Below, one piece after another: positions 7,796-16,377 of a DNA stretch of 64,000 nucleotides. The notes beneath the pieces were generated by a model. The model was not told the DNA's origin. It searched no databases and saw only the letters and a program-made list of their open reading frames with translations. Each line of letters opens with the position of its first letter. Position 1 is the stretch's first letter. The stretch is from Streptomyces sp. HUAS ZL42 (GTDB lineage Bacteria; Actinomycetota; Actinomycetes; Streptomycetales; Streptomycetaceae). Made by a program: the position numbers and the translations under genes. Where the stretch lies: contig NZ_CP160403.1 of the NCBI RefSeq assembly GCF_040782645.1, positions 5,553,001 through 5,617,000 on the forward strand. Direction: 5' to 3'.

Positions 7796-10700
7796 TCAGT
7801 TGCGTGACGGGAGTTTTGGGCGGGAGCGGTCCGGGGCTCCGGTGTAGTCCGGGGGTGTTGCCGGGGGGTTGGTCGTGAGGAGGTCCAGGGCCAGGTGGAC
7901 CGCGTCCGCCAGTTGGGCGTGGCGGCCCTCCGCCCAGTCCAGGGGGGTGCGGAGGATTTCCAGGTCGGGGAGGACGCCGCGGTTCTCGATGGACCAGCTG
8001 TACGCGTCGAACCAGGCCGCGTTCATCGGGACCGTGATCACCGTGCCGTCGCCGAGCTGGTGGCGGCCGGTCATGCCGACCACTCCGCCCCAGGTCCGCT
8101 GCCCGACGACGGGACCCAGTTTCAGCAGTTTGAAGGCCGCGGTGATCATGTCGCCGTCGGAGGAGGTGGCCTCGTCGGCCAGGGCCACCACCGGTCCGCG
8201 CGGTGCGTTGGAGGGGTAGGACACGGGCTGGGCGTTGCGTGTCAGGTCCCAGCCGAGAATGGTGCGGGTCAGCTTCTCCACCACCAGTTCGCTGATGTGG
8301 CCGCCCGCGTTGCCGCGCACGTCCACGATCAGTGCGGGGCGCGAGACCTCCATCCGCAGGTCGCGGTTGAACTGGGCCCAGCCGGAGCCGCCCATGTCGG
8401 GGATGTGCAGATAGCCGCACCGTCCGCCGCTCAACTCCCTCACGACCTCGCGGCGTTTGGCCACCCAGTCCTGGTAGCGCAGCGGCCGCTCGTCGATGAG
8501 GGGGACCACGGCCACGCGCCGCGGCGGGCCCTCCTCGCCTTCCGGTGGCGTGAAGGTCAGCTCCACTGTCGAACCACCCGCTCCCGCGAGCAGCGGATAC
8601 GGGCCCCGCGCCGGATCCACGGGCCGCCCGTCCACATGGGTCAGGACCGCCCCCTCACGGATCCCGGTGCCGGCCAGCGGCGAGCGGGCCCTGGAGTCGG
8701 ACGAGTCGCCCGGCAGGATCCGTTTGACGGTCCAACCCCCTTCCCGGTGAACGAGGTTGGCGCCCAGCAGGCCCTGCCGGCGCTGGTAGTGCGCCGGCCC
8801 CTCGTTGCGGCGGGCGGCGGTGACGTACGCGTGCGACGTGCCCAGCTCACCCAGCACCTCACGCAGCAGGTCCGCGAACTCGTCGGGCGACGCGACCCGT
8901 TCGACGAGCGGCCGGTACTGGTCGAGGACGGCGTCCCAGTCGATCCCGGACATCTCGGGGTCCCAGAAGTAGGCGCGGATCAGCCGGCCCGCCTCGTCGT
9001 ACGACTGGCGCCACTCCGCGGCCGGGTCGACCTGGTGCAGGATGCGCCGCAGATCGATCCACACGGTGGTGTCGCTGTCGCCGGACTCGATCGAGGGGAC
9101 CGCCCGCAGCTCGCCCTCGTCGACCACGACGAGCCGCGTCCCGTCCCCGCTCACCGCGAACCAGTCGAGGTGCTCGACGAGTTCGGACCTCTTCGCCTTG
9201 CTGATGTTGAAGTACTCCAGGGTCGGCCGGCCGCTGGTGTCGTCCGGGTTCACGAACGTCTCGCCCAGCGCGCCCGAGATCGGCCAGCGCAGCCAGACGA
9301 GGCCGCCGCCCGCGACCGGGTGCAGCGCCGAGTACTTGGAGGCGGCGACCGGGAAGGGCGTCACCCGGTTCTCCAGCCCCTCGATCTCCACGGTCACCGC
9401 GCCGCCTTCCGCGCCCTCCTCGTCCTCCACCGGGTCCAGCCCCCCGGCGGCCGGCCGGCCCTCGGGATTCAGCGCGAAGGGGGAGGGAGTGGCGGAGGAC
9501 AGCGGGACGAGGTAGGGACGGCAGCCGAGCGGGAACGACAGGTCGCCCGTGTGTACGTCGTACACGGGGTCGAAGCCCCGCCACGACAGGAACGCCAGAT
9601 AGCGCCCGTCCCGCGTGAACACCGGATTCTCGTCCTCGAACCGCCCGTTCGTGACGTCGACGATCAGCCTGTCCTTGATCCGAGCGATCTTGATCTGCCG
9701 CAGCGACCGCCCGATCCCCGGATGCGACCACGTCAGCCACGCCCCGTCCGGCGAGAAGGCGAGGTCCCGCACCGGACCGTTGATCGACGTGATCAGCTCG
9801 GTGACCTCGCCGCCCGAGTCCTCGGCAGCGTCGACGAGCAGCAGCCGTCCGTCGTGCGAGGCGACGGCGAGGCGCTCGCCCTCCGGGTCGCTGACCATCT
9901 CCAGCACCCGGCCCAGCTCCCCGGAAGCCGGCCGCCGGGGCTCGCGGTCGCCCGTCGTCCGGGGCAGGTAGGCGATCTCGACGGCGTCCTCGCCCTCGGC
10001 GTCCGTGACGTACGCGATCCGGCCGCCGGAGCCGAGCATCTCCGGGAGCCGGACCCGTACGCCCGGCATGTCGGTGAGGGTGCGGGCCGGCCCGTCCCGG
10101 TGCGTCAGCCAGTAGAGACTCCCGCGGACGACGACGGCGCTGGCCCGCCCGGTCTCGTCGACCGAGATGCCGTCCACGTGCTGCGCGGCCGGGATCTGGT
10201 ACGTACGACGGCCCGCGCGCGGCCCGGACAGGCTCACCTCGATCCGCCTCGGCACCGAGTCCGGCGACAGGTCGTCGACGATCCAGAGGTCGCCCGCGCA
10301 CTGGTACACCACCCGGCTGCCGTCGCTGGAGGCGTGCCGGGCGTAGAAGGCGTCGTGGTCGGTGTGGCGGCGCAGGTCGGAGCCGTCGTACGCGCACGAG
10401 TAGAGGTTGCCGATGCCCTCGTGGTCGGAGAGGAAGGCGATCCGGCCGCCGACGAACATGGGGGAGTGGAGGTGGCCGCCGATGTCCTCCAGCAACCGCC
10501 GGCCGTGCAGCCACAGCCGGCCCATGGCGCCACCGCGATAACGCTTCCAGGCGGCCGGTTCGTGCGGCGGGGTGCCGGTGAGCAGGAGCGTTCTGTGCTC
10601 GCCCTCGGTGTCGGCGACCTGGATGTCGGAGACCGGGCCCCAGGGGAGCTTGCGGCCGGGGTCGCCGTCGGGGGAGACCTTGTAGGCCCAGGTGAAGTAG

Positions 10701-11029
10701 GAGAAGGGCTCGCCGTGGGAAGCGACGGCGAGGATGTCCCCGTCCGGTGTCCAGCCGCACACCTGGGTGTCCAAGCTGCCCCAGTACGTCAGCTGCCGTC
10801 CCGGACCGCCGTCCACCGACACCAGGTGGATCTCCGGGACGAGACTGCGCCAGCTCGTGTACGCGATGTGGCGGCCGTCGGGCGCGAAGCGCGGGTGGCC
10901 GGTCTTGGTGCGGTCGACGGTGAGGCGCCAGGCGCGGCCGGGGCTGTCGAGCGAGGTCAGCCAGAGATCGTCCTCGGCCACGAAGCACAGCAGATCGTCA
11001 TTGAGGTGGGGCAGGCGCAAGTAGCTCAC
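7796..11029 (-). CDS. tri: Tricorn protease (S41 family)
   Basis: The 1077-residue protein matches the tricorn architecture: an N-terminal six-bladed beta-propeller (FAPDGRHIAYTSW-type blades), a second propeller (FSPDGAWLTWSH, FTRDGRYLAFLSW), a mixed domain with the catalytic His at about 733 (LGTSHAYV), a PDZ domain (about 745-845) and the S41 core with VDVRGNAGG and the nucleophile in ATSSDGD (about 956-957), followed by ENRGVLPD, the acidic residue of the charge relay. It degrades peptides released by the proteasome. GTG at 11029 was chosen where similarity to tricorn starts (YLRLPHL); the frame is open 68 codons further but that part looks non-coding. The start fixes the divergent gap with the tetR gene. 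Confidence 0.88.
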   Translation of the reverse strand: MSYLRLPHLNDDLLCFVAEDDLWLTSLDSPGRAWRLTVDRTKTGHPRFAPDGRHIAYTSWRSLVPEIHLVSVDGGPGRQLTYWGSLDTQVCGWTPDGDILAVASHGEPFSYFTWAYKVSPDGDPGRKLPWGPVSDIQVADTEGEHRTLLLTGTPPHEPAAWKRYRGGAMGRLWLHGRRLLEDIGGHLHSPMFVGGRIAFLSDHEGIGNLYSCAYDGSDLRRHTDHDAFYARHASSDGSRVVYQCAGDLWIVDDLSPDSVPRRIEVSLSGPRAGRRTYQIPAAQHVDGISVDETGRASAVVVRGSLYWLTHRDGPARTLTDMPGVRVRLPEMLGSGGRIAYVTDAEGEDAVEIAYLPRTTGDREPRRPASGELGRVLEMVSDPEGERLAVASHDGRLLLVDAAEDSGGEVTELITSINGPVRDLAFSPDGAWLTWSHPGIGRSLRQIKIARIKDRLIVDVTNGRFEDENPVFTRDGRYLAFLSWRGFDPVYDVHTGDLSFPLGCRPYLVPLSSATPSPFALNPEGRPAAGGLDPVEDEEGAEGGAVTVEIEGLENRVTPFPVAASKYSALHPVAGGGLVWLRWPISGALGETFVNPDDTSGRPTLEYFNISKAKRSELVEHLDWFAVSGDGTRLVVVDEGELRAVPSIESGDSDTTVWIDLRRILHQVDPAAEWRQSYDEAGRLIRAYFWDPEMSGIDWDAVLDQYRPLVERVASPDEFADLLREVLGELGTSHAYVTAARRNEGPAHYQRRQGLLGANLVHREGGWTVKRILPGDSSDSRARSPLAGTGIREGAVLTHVDGRPVDPARGPYPLLAGAGGSTVELTFTPPEGEEGPPRRVAVVPLIDERPLRYQDWVAKRREVVRELSGGRCGYLHIPDMGGSGWAQFNRDLRMEVSRPALIVDVRGNAGGHISELVVEKLTRTILGWDLTRNAQPVSYPSNAPRGPVVALADEATSSDGDMITAAFKLLKLGPVVGQRTWGGVVGMTGRHQLGDGTVITVPMNAAWFDAYSWSIENRGVLPDLEILRTPLDWAEGRHAQLADAVHLALDLLTTNPPATPPDYTGAPDRSRPKLPSRN

Positions 11030-11111
11030 CTCACCATGCTTTTCCTCCGGATGGGTCAGGGCAACTTGTGAAAAATCCTCCCGTTCCGGCGGCGGGTGAC
11101 CCAAGACACGT

Positions 11112-11126
11112 ACGAAACCGTTTCGT
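11112..11126. promoter_or_regulatory. TetR operator candidate, site A
   Basis: A perfect dyad ACGAAAC-C-GTTTCGT. It overlaps a possible -35 (TTTCGT, 11121-11126) that stands 17 nt from a -10-like TACATT (11144-11149). Confidence 0.6.
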
Positions 11127-11157
11127 TTCGACGGCGGGTGCGCTACATTCTTCACGT

Positions 11158-11172
11158 ACGAAACAGTGTCGT
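11158..11172. promoter_or_regulatory. TetR operator candidate, site B
   Basis: ACGAAAC-A-GTGTCGT is an imperfect second copy of site A, 46 bp downstream; both copies are preceded by the same CGT. It lies 23 bp before the tetR ATG, over the likely transcription start, which fits autorepression. Confidence 0.55.
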
Positions 11173-11195
11173 TCGGAGTGGGAAGGGTGAGTGGC

Positions 11196-11795
11196 ATGAC
11201 CGAGGTCGCGACGGCGCGGCGCAGTCGGATCACGCCCGAGCGCGAGGCCGAGTTGTACGAGGCCGTGCTCGACCTGCTCCGCGAAGTCGGCTACGACGCC
11301 CTCACCATGGACGCCGTGGCCGCCCGCACCCGGTCCAGCAAGGCCACCCTCTACCGCCAGTGGGGCGGCAAGGCCGAGTTGGTGGCGAAGGCGGTGCGGC
11401 ACAACAAGCCGGGTTCCCTCGACGAGATCGACACCGGCTCGCTCAGGAGCGACCTGCACGCCCTCACCATGCGGTCCGACGACTGCGAGATGGAGCAGAA
11501 CTCCGCGCTGATGCGAGGTCTGGCCATGGCGATGCACGCCAACGCGGACCTTCTGAAGGCGTTCCGGGAGCATCTCGTCGAGCCGGAGATGGCGGAGTTC
11601 CGCCATGTGCTGCAGCGGGCGGTCGACCGGGGGGAGATCCGTGCGGACAACCCGGCGATCCAGTTCATCGTGCACATGATGCTCGGCGCGTTCGCCGCCC
11701 GCACGCTGATCGACGAGCAGCCGCCGACGCAGGCCTTCCTGATCTCGTACATCGACGCCGTGGTCCTCCCCGCGCTCGGCGTGCAGTCCCACTGA
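11196..11795 (+). CDS. TetR-family transcriptional regulator
   Basis: The 199-residue protein has an N-terminal TetR helix-turn-helix (LYEAVLDLLREVGYDALTMDAVAARTRSSKATLYRQWGGKAELV) and a C-terminal ligand/dimer domain of the TetR_C type ending in LISYIDAVVLPALG. ATG at 11196 follows GGAAGGG at 8-nt spacing; an in-frame GTG at 11187 is too close to that site. Two operator-like dyads precede it. The MMPL exporter follows on the same strand, so TetR repression of the exporter is the usual expectation, although a hairpin separates the two genes. Confidence 0.85.
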   Translation: MTEVATARRSRITPEREAELYEAVLDLLREVGYDALTMDAVAARTRSSKATLYRQWGGKAELVAKAVRHNKPGSLDEIDTGSLRSDLHALTMRSDDCEMEQNSALMRGLAMAMHANADLLKAFREHLVEPEMAEFRHVLQRAVDRGEIRADNPAIQFIVHMMLGAFAARTLIDEQPPTQAFLISYIDAVVLPALGVQSH

Positions 11796-11890
11796 CACAA
11801 GTCCCCTCACCCATCACCACCTGACGTCACCGCTCACGTCGTCGGGCCGATCACCCCTGCCTCCCCGCCGGGTTGGTCACCCCTGCCCTT

Positions 11891-11922
11891 GGGGCCTGTG
11901 CCGGAATCCCGGCACAGGCCCC
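11891..11922 (+). terminator. Hairpin between tetR and mmpL
   Basis: A perfect 14-bp stem GGGGCCTGTGCCGG/CCGGCACAGGCCCC with loop AATC. It would end the tetR transcript or attenuate read-through into the exporter 33 bp downstream. Confidence 0.75.
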
Positions 11923-11954
11923 TGCACCCCACGACTGACCGGGAGTACGCCCTC

Positions 11955-14165
11955 GTGGCCACATTCCTCTACGAACTCGGCCGGTTCGCCTTCCGGCGAC
12001 GGCATTTCGTCGCCCTGATATGGGTGGCGCTGCTGACGCTCGCGGGCGTCGGCGCGGCCAGCGCCCCCGCGGCGGGCTCCACCTCCTTCTCGATCCCCGG
12101 CACCGAGGCCCAGAAGGCCTTCGACCTGCTGGAACAGCGCTTCCCCGGCATGAGCGCCGACGGCGCGACCGGCCGCGTCGTCTTCAAGGCGCCGGCCGGC
12201 GAGAGGATGACCGACGCCGACAACAAGGCCACCGTCGAGAAGACGATGAAGGAGCTGGCCGACGGCTCCGAGGTCACCTCCGTCGCCGACCCCTACCAGG
12301 CGAACGCCGTCAGCAAGGACGGCAAGGTCGCCTACGTGTCCGTGAAGTACGACGTCTCCGGCATGGAGCTGAAGGACACCTCCCGGGACGCCCTGGAGGA
12401 CGCCGCGCAGGACGCGCGGGACGCCGGGCTGACCGTCGAGATCGGCGGTGACGCGCTGCAGGCCGGGGCCGATCCCGGGGCGGCCGGTGAGATCGTGGGT
12501 CTCGCCCTCGCCGCCGTCGTCCTCGTCATCACCCTGGGCTCCCTGGTCGCGGCCGGACTGCCGCTGCTGACCGCGATCATCGGCGTCGGCATCGGCGTCT
12601 CCACCATCACCGCCCTCGCCAAAGCGCTCGACCTCGGTGACACCACGTCCACTCTGGCGCTGATGATCGGCCTCGCGGTCGGCATCGACTACGCGCTGTT
12701 CATCGTCTCCCGCTACCGCAGCGAGCTGGCCGAGGGCCGTGACCGCGAAGAGGCGGTCGGCCGCGCCGCCGGTACGGCCGGCTCGGCGGTGGTCTTCGCG
12801 GGCCTCACCGTCGTGATCGCCCTGGCGGGCCTGGCGGTCGTCAACGTCCCGATGCTGACGAAGATGGGCGTCGCGGCGGCGGGCACGGTCGTGGTGGCCG
12901 TCCTCATCGCACTGACCATGATCCCGGCGCTGCTCGGGTACGCGGGCAGGAAGGTCAAGCCGGCGGGCGAGAAGCGCCGGAAGACCGACGCCGGTAGCTC
13001 GGGGAAGCCCGGCCTGGGCGCCCGCTGGGCCAGCTTCGTCGTCCGCCGTCCGGCCGCCGTGCTGCTGCTCGGCGTGGCCGGTCTGGGAACGGTCGCCGTC
13101 CCGGCCTCCCAGCTGGAGCCGGGCCTGCCCGACGACGGATCGCAGCCGACGTCCACGACACAGCGCCGCGCCTACGACCTCCTATCGGAGGGCTTCGGCC
13201 CCGGCTTCAACGGCCCCCTGATGATCGTGGTCGACGCCAAGGGCAGCGCAGACCCGAAGGCGGCCGCCACCACGGTGACCGACGACGTCAAGGGCCTCAA
13301 GGACGTCGTGACGGTGACCCCGGCGGCGTTCAACAAGGCAGGCGACACCGCGACGATCACCGTGATACCGGCCTCCAAACCGTCCTCGACGCAGACCGAG
13401 GACCTGGTGCACGCCATCCGCGACACGGGCGCGGACGTCAAGGCCGACACGGATGCGAAGGTGCTGGTCACCGGCACCACCGCGCTGAACATCGACTTCT
13501 CGCAGAAGCTCAACGACGCGCTGATCCCGTACCTGGCCCTGGTCGTCGGGCTCGCCTTCCTCCTCCTGATCGCGGTCTTCCGCTCCATCCTGGTCCCGCT
13601 GAAGGCGGCTCTCGGCTTCCTGCTCAGCGTGCTCGCCGCGCTCGGTGCCGTCGTCGCGGTCTTCCAGTGGGGCTGGCTCGGCGGCCTGCTGGGCGTCGAG
13701 CAGACCGGTCCCATCATGTCGATGATGCCGATCTTCATGGTGGGCGTGGTCTTCGGTCTCGCGATGGACTACGAGGTGTTCCTCGTGACCCGCATGCGGG
13801 AGGCGTACGTCCACGGCGAGACGCCCGGCCAGGCCGTGGTGACAGGCTTCCGGCACAGCGCCCGGGTCGTGGTTGCCGCCGCGGTCATCATGATCGCCGT
13901 TTTCGGAGGGTTCATCACCTCCAGCGAGTCGATGATCAAGATGATCGGCTTCGGCCTCGCGATCGCGGTCTTCTTCGACGCCTTCGTCGTGCGGATGGCG
14001 ATCGTGCCGGCGGTGCTGGCGCTGCTCGGCAGGAAGGCCTGGTGGCTGCCGAAGTGGCTGGACAGGGCCCTGCCGAACGTGGACGTGGAGGGCGAGGGCC
14101 TGCGCGCGCGGGACGGCGAGCAGCCCAAGGACCCGGACGGGGACCGGGAGTTGGTCGGGGCCTGA
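11955..14165 (+). CDS. MMPL/RND-type membrane exporter
   Basis: The 736-residue protein has the actinobacterial MMPL layout: an N-terminal helix (FVALIWVALLTLAGVGAA), a periplasmic loop with SFSIPGTEAQKAFDLLEQRFP, a five-helix bundle with the proton-relay motif GLAVGIDYALFIVSRYR, then a second periplasmic loop and helix bundle with GLAMDYEVFLVTRMREAY. Twelve membrane segments are expected. Such proteins export lipids, siderophores or drugs using the proton gradient; the cargo is unknown. GTG at 11955 is preceded by GGGAG; upstream in-frame sequence overlaps the terminator hairpin and is non-coding. The C-terminal tail is charged. The tetR gene upstream probably controls it. Confidence 0.88.
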   Translation: MATFLYELGRFAFRRRHFVALIWVALLTLAGVGAASAPAAGSTSFSIPGTEAQKAFDLLEQRFPGMSADGATGRVVFKAPAGERMTDADNKATVEKTMKELADGSEVTSVADPYQANAVSKDGKVAYVSVKYDVSGMELKDTSRDALEDAAQDARDAGLTVEIGGDALQAGADPGAAGEIVGLALAAVVLVITLGSLVAAGLPLLTAIIGVGIGVSTITALAKALDLGDTTSTLALMIGLAVGIDYALFIVSRYRSELAEGRDREEAVGRAAGTAGSAVVFAGLTVVIALAGLAVVNVPMLTKMGVAAAGTVVVAVLIALTMIPALLGYAGRKVKPAGEKRRKTDAGSSGKPGLGARWASFVVRRPAAVLLLGVAGLGTVAVPASQLEPGLPDDGSQPTSTTQRRAYDLLSEGFGPGFNGPLMIVVDAKGSADPKAAATTVTDDVKGLKDVVTVTPAAFNKAGDTATITVIPASKPSSTQTEDLVHAIRDTGADVKADTDAKVLVTGTTALNIDFSQKLNDALIPYLALVVGLAFLLLIAVFRSILVPLKAALGFLLSVLAALGAVVAVFQWGWLGGLLGVEQTGPIMSMMPIFMVGVVFGLAMDYEVFLVTRMREAYVHGETPGQAVVTGFRHSARVVVAAAVIMIAVFGGFITSSESMIKMIGFGLAIAVFFDAFVVRMAIVPAVLALLGRKAWWLPKWLDRALPNVDVEGEGLRARDGEQPKDPDGDRELVGA

Positions 14166-14185
14166 GGCCATGCCTCACTGAACGC

Positions 14186-14223
14186 CCTGATCCGTGGTGT
14201 AGCGGGCTGCACCACGGATCAGG
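14186..14223 (+). terminator. Terminator after mmpL
   Basis: The 14-bp arms CCTGATCCGTGGTG and CACCACGGATCAGG flank a 10-nt loop, 21 bp after the mmpL stop. Confidence 0.75.
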
Positions 14224-14315
14224 GTGTGCGCTCCCTCGTGACGGCGGGCGGGCGCGGGGATCGTGGACGGCAGATCGCAGTCGTCCCGGAAAACCTCGCC
14301 CGTAAGGAAACACCC

Positions 14316-14758
14316 ATGGCCTCTCCGCTCGCCGCCGTCCGGAAGTTCGTCGCCGACCTGCTGCTCTGGAGCCTCTTCGCCGGTGGCCTCGCCGCGAGCG
14401 TCGCCGCCGGATCCGTCCTGGACGGCACGCAGAAGGACTTCGCGACCGTCGCGGGTTCCGTGCTCGCGCTCGTCGCCGGCTCGCGCATCGCGAAGAAGCC
14501 CCGCATCAAGGCGTTCCTGGCGAGGCCGGGGACGCTGTGGTTCCTGTTCCTGTTCAACGGCGCCACGGCCGCGGCGATGTACCTCACCATGGACGGCGTG
14601 AAGGGCGTCATCGCCTCCGCGGCCATGGGCCTGGTCTCCCTGGGCGCCCTCGGCGGCATCGTCGGGGGCCGCCGGAGGCGGGCGGAGGCGGGCGGAGGCG
14701 GTGCAGGGGGCCTGAGCGCAGGGGCGAGGGGGCTGGGGCCTGTCCGGCGGATCATGCC
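14316..14758 (+). CDS. Small integral membrane protein, C-terminus altered by repeats
   Basis: From ATG 14316 (TAAGGAA upstream) the frame encodes about 120 residues with three to four hydrophobic helices (LLLWSLFAGGLAASVAAGSVL; VAGSVLALVAGSRIA; TLWFLFLFNGATAAAMYLTM; VIASAAMGLVSLGALGGIVGG). The function is unknown. After GGRRRR the codons become a 10-bp tandem (GGAGGCGGGC-like) and then a dispersed repeat encoding GLGPVRRIMP; the frame stays open to 15104, antisense to the dehalogenase gene. I mark the end at the repeat because the true stop appears to have been displaced, so the 3' boundary is uncertain. Confidence 0.5.
14680..14704 (+). repeat. Short GGCGGGCGGA tandem
   Basis: A GGCGGGCGGA-type unit recurs two to three times inside the end of the small membrane protein frame. 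It is simple-sequence in character and encodes RRRAEAGGGG. Confidence 0.5.
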
Positions 14759-14781
14759 GCAGACGCGGGGCGTGGCACGCC

Positions 14782-14820
14782 CTCCCGCACTCTCGGCCTC
14801 GCTCGAGCGGAGGTGTCCCC
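14782..14820. repeat. CTCGAG-centred short repeat, copy 1
   Basis: CTCCCGCACTCTCGGCCTCG followed by CTCGAGCGGAGGTGTCCCC. First of three copies in 180 bp; another copy is inside cbiM at 24221-24260. Confidence 0.7.
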
Positions 14821-14844
14821 ACCGGCGTTGTCGTCGGTCGCCGA

Positions 14845-14882
14845 CTCCCCCACTCCCGGCTTCGCTCGAGCGGGGGACCCCC
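14845..14882. repeat. CTCGAG-centred short repeat, copy 2
   Basis: CTCCCCCACTCCCGGCTTCG followed by CTCGAGCGGGGGACCCCC. Imperfectly palindromic: the outer CTCCCCC pairs with GGGGG. Confidence 0.7.
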
Positions 14883-14919
14883 ATCGTGTCGACGCCCTCC
14901 TCCGCCTTGCAGCCGGACG

Positions 14920-14958
14920 CTCCCCCACGCTCGAACAACCTCGCGCGGGGGCACCCCC
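14920..14958. repeat. CTCGAG-type short repeat, copy 3 (diverged)
   Basis: CTCCCCCACGCTCGAACAAC followed by CTCGCGCGGGGGCACCCCC. The centre is diverged but the ends match copies 1 and 2. It lies immediately before the dehalogenase stop. Between 14760 and 14968 only these repeats and spacer are seen; no gene is supported. Confidence 0.6.
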
Positions 14959-14968
14959 ACCGCCCCGC

Positions 14969-15883
14969 TCACCCGGGCTTGCCGGTCGCCGCCGCTTTCC
15001 CGCGACCTGATCCGCCGGACAGGCCCTGGCGCAGCCCCTCCCGCCCCAGCCAGGAGGAGATCGCGGCGGCGATCTCGGCGGGACGGTCCTCGGGGGCGTG
15101 GTGACCCGCGGCCCCGCAGTGGATGGTCTCGAGCGCGGCGATGTGTTCGGCGCACCAGTCGGCCATGGCAGGACCGATGAGCAGGGTCGGTGCCCCCTCG
15201 AAGGTCATGAGCAGCTTCGGCACGTCGTCGCTCTTGGCGAGCCAGGCGTCGTACGCCTCGATGCGGGCCACGAGTTCGGCCGGTTCACCGCCCAGCGGCA
15301 TCTGCCGGGCCCACGCCAGGACGGGGCGGCGGCTCTCGCGGTCCGGGAAGGGCGCGAGGTAGGTCGCGAGGTCGTCGGCGGCCACGGGGGTGAGGACACC
15401 GCCGGTGAACGCCTGGCGGACGAACAGGTTCTGGTCGAGCACCATCTCCTCGCCGCTGCCCGGCGTACGGATGGTCTCCGACCGTTTGCGGGCCTGCTCG
15501 GACAGGTCCTCCCACGCCATCGGCTTGACGATGGTCTCCAGAAAGGCGATCCCGAGCACCCGCTCCGGGTGCCGGGCCGCCCAGTCGAAGGCGAGCGCAC
15601 CGCCCCAGTCGTGACCGACCAGGACGACACGGTCCAGACCGAGCGCGTCGAACCAGGCGTCGAGGTAGCGCGCGTGGTCGGCGAACCGGTAGTCGATGTC
15701 CGGCTTGCCGGAGCGGCCCATCCCGATGAGGTCCGGCGCGAGCAGGCGCCCGCCGCCGACGCCGGGCAGCACCTTGCGCCACAGGTGCGAGGAGCTCGGG
15801 TTCCCGTGCAGGAACACGATCGGGGTCCCACTGCCCGACTCCTCGTGGTACATGGTCGAGTCGAGAACGCGTGTCTCAGGCAT
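14969..15883 (-). CDS. dhaA: Haloalkane dehalogenase (DhaA-like alpha/beta-hydrolase)
   Basis: The 304-residue protein carries the haloalkane dehalogenase II signature: HGNPSSS with halide-binding Asn28, nucleophile Asp92 beside Trp93 in GHDWGG, catalytic acid Glu116 in FLETIVKPM and His261/262 in GHHAPEDRP. An aspartate nucleophile, not serine, separates it from esterases. It should hydrolyse carbon-halogen bonds to alcohols. Its start overlaps the stop of the upstream marR gene by 8 bp, so the two are co-transcribed and the MarR protein probably controls it. The last 18 residues (GLSGGSGRGKAAATGKPG) come from a dispersed repeat and are unlikely to be part of the fold. Confidence 0.85.
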   Translation of the reverse strand: MPETRVLDSTMYHEESGSGTPIVFLHGNPSSSHLWRKVLPGVGGGRLLAPDLIGMGRSGKPDIDYRFADHARYLDAWFDALGLDRVVLVGHDWGGALAFDWAARHPERVLGIAFLETIVKPMAWEDLSEQARKRSETIRTPGSGEEMVLDQNLFVRQAFTGGVLTPVAADDLATYLAPFPDRESRRPVLAWARQMPLGGEPAELVARIEAYDAWLAKSDDVPKLLMTFEGAPTLLIGPAMADWCAEHIAALETIHCGAAGHHAPEDRPAEIAAAISSWLGREGLRQGLSGGSGRGKAAATGKPG

Positions 15884-16370
15884 GCGAGCGGTCCTTTCGT
15901 GGCTCGTCCCCGGGCCGGGGGCCGAGTGGTGTGTCCAGGAGCTCAGTGAGGGTGCGTGCGAAGGCCGCCGTGCGCGGATCGTCCAGCCCGCCCAGCGGGG
16001 CGAGCAGCTGATCGAGCAGCGCCTGTACGGCGTCGATGGCCGGGCGTACGGTCCGCAGCCCGTCGTCGGTCAGCGCCAGCCGTACGACACGGGTGTCGTC
16101 GGAGTCGCGTGTACGCCGGACGAGTCCGGCCCCCTCCAGCGAGCGGGCCAGCTTGGACACGTACAGCGCCTCCAGCCCCGTGTGATCGGCCAGTTCCCGC
16201 TGACTCGGCCGCCGGCCGGAGCGCTCCATCCCCAACAGGGAGGCGAGCAGCATGTACTGGGCGTGCGTCAGGTTCAGGGGTGCCAGGGCCTGGTCCACGG
16301 CGTTGCGCCACTTCATGGACAGCCGCCAGACCAGGTGACCGGGGGTGGCCCCCTTCGGTGTCTCGCTCAC
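15876..16370 (-). CDS. MarR-family transcriptional regulator
   Basis: The 164-residue winged-helix MarR protein has the core LNLTHAQYMLLASLLGMERSGRRPSQRELADHTGLEALYVSKLARSLEGAGLVRRTRDSDDTRVVRLALTDDG. GTG at 16370 was used. It is the first gene of a two-gene unit with the dehalogenase. Directly upstream lie two ATGTACAT palindromes in a 15-bp direct repeat, probably its own operator. On the coding strand TACATT stands 7 nt before the GTG, compatible with a leaderless transcript. Confidence 0.85.
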   Translation of the reverse strand: MSETPKGATPGHLVWRLSMKWRNAVDQALAPLNLTHAQYMLLASLLGMERSGRRPSQRELADHTGLEALYVSKLARSLEGAGLVRRTRDSDDTRVVRLALTDDGLRTVRPAIDAVQALLDQLLAPLGGLDDPRTAAFARTLTELLDTPLGPRPGDEPRKDRSHA

Positions 16371-16377
16371 CCAAAAT

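Larger units (their letters stand above)
14737..15025. repeat. Long-range inverted repeat GGCCTGTCCGGCGGATC
   Basis: The 17-bp GGCCTGTCCGGCGGATC (14737-14753) recurs as its exact reverse complement at 15009-15025, flanking a 255-bp stretch that holds three copies of another repeat. The left arm ends the membrane protein frame and the right arm encodes the tail (LSGGSG) of the dehalogenase. A related pair lies at 51617-51707. Confidence 0.7.

Noticed and set aside
11889..11954. N-terminal extension of the MMPL exporter
   Set aside because: These codons coincide with a perfect terminator hairpin and have no ribosome site; GTG 11955 begins the conserved sequence.
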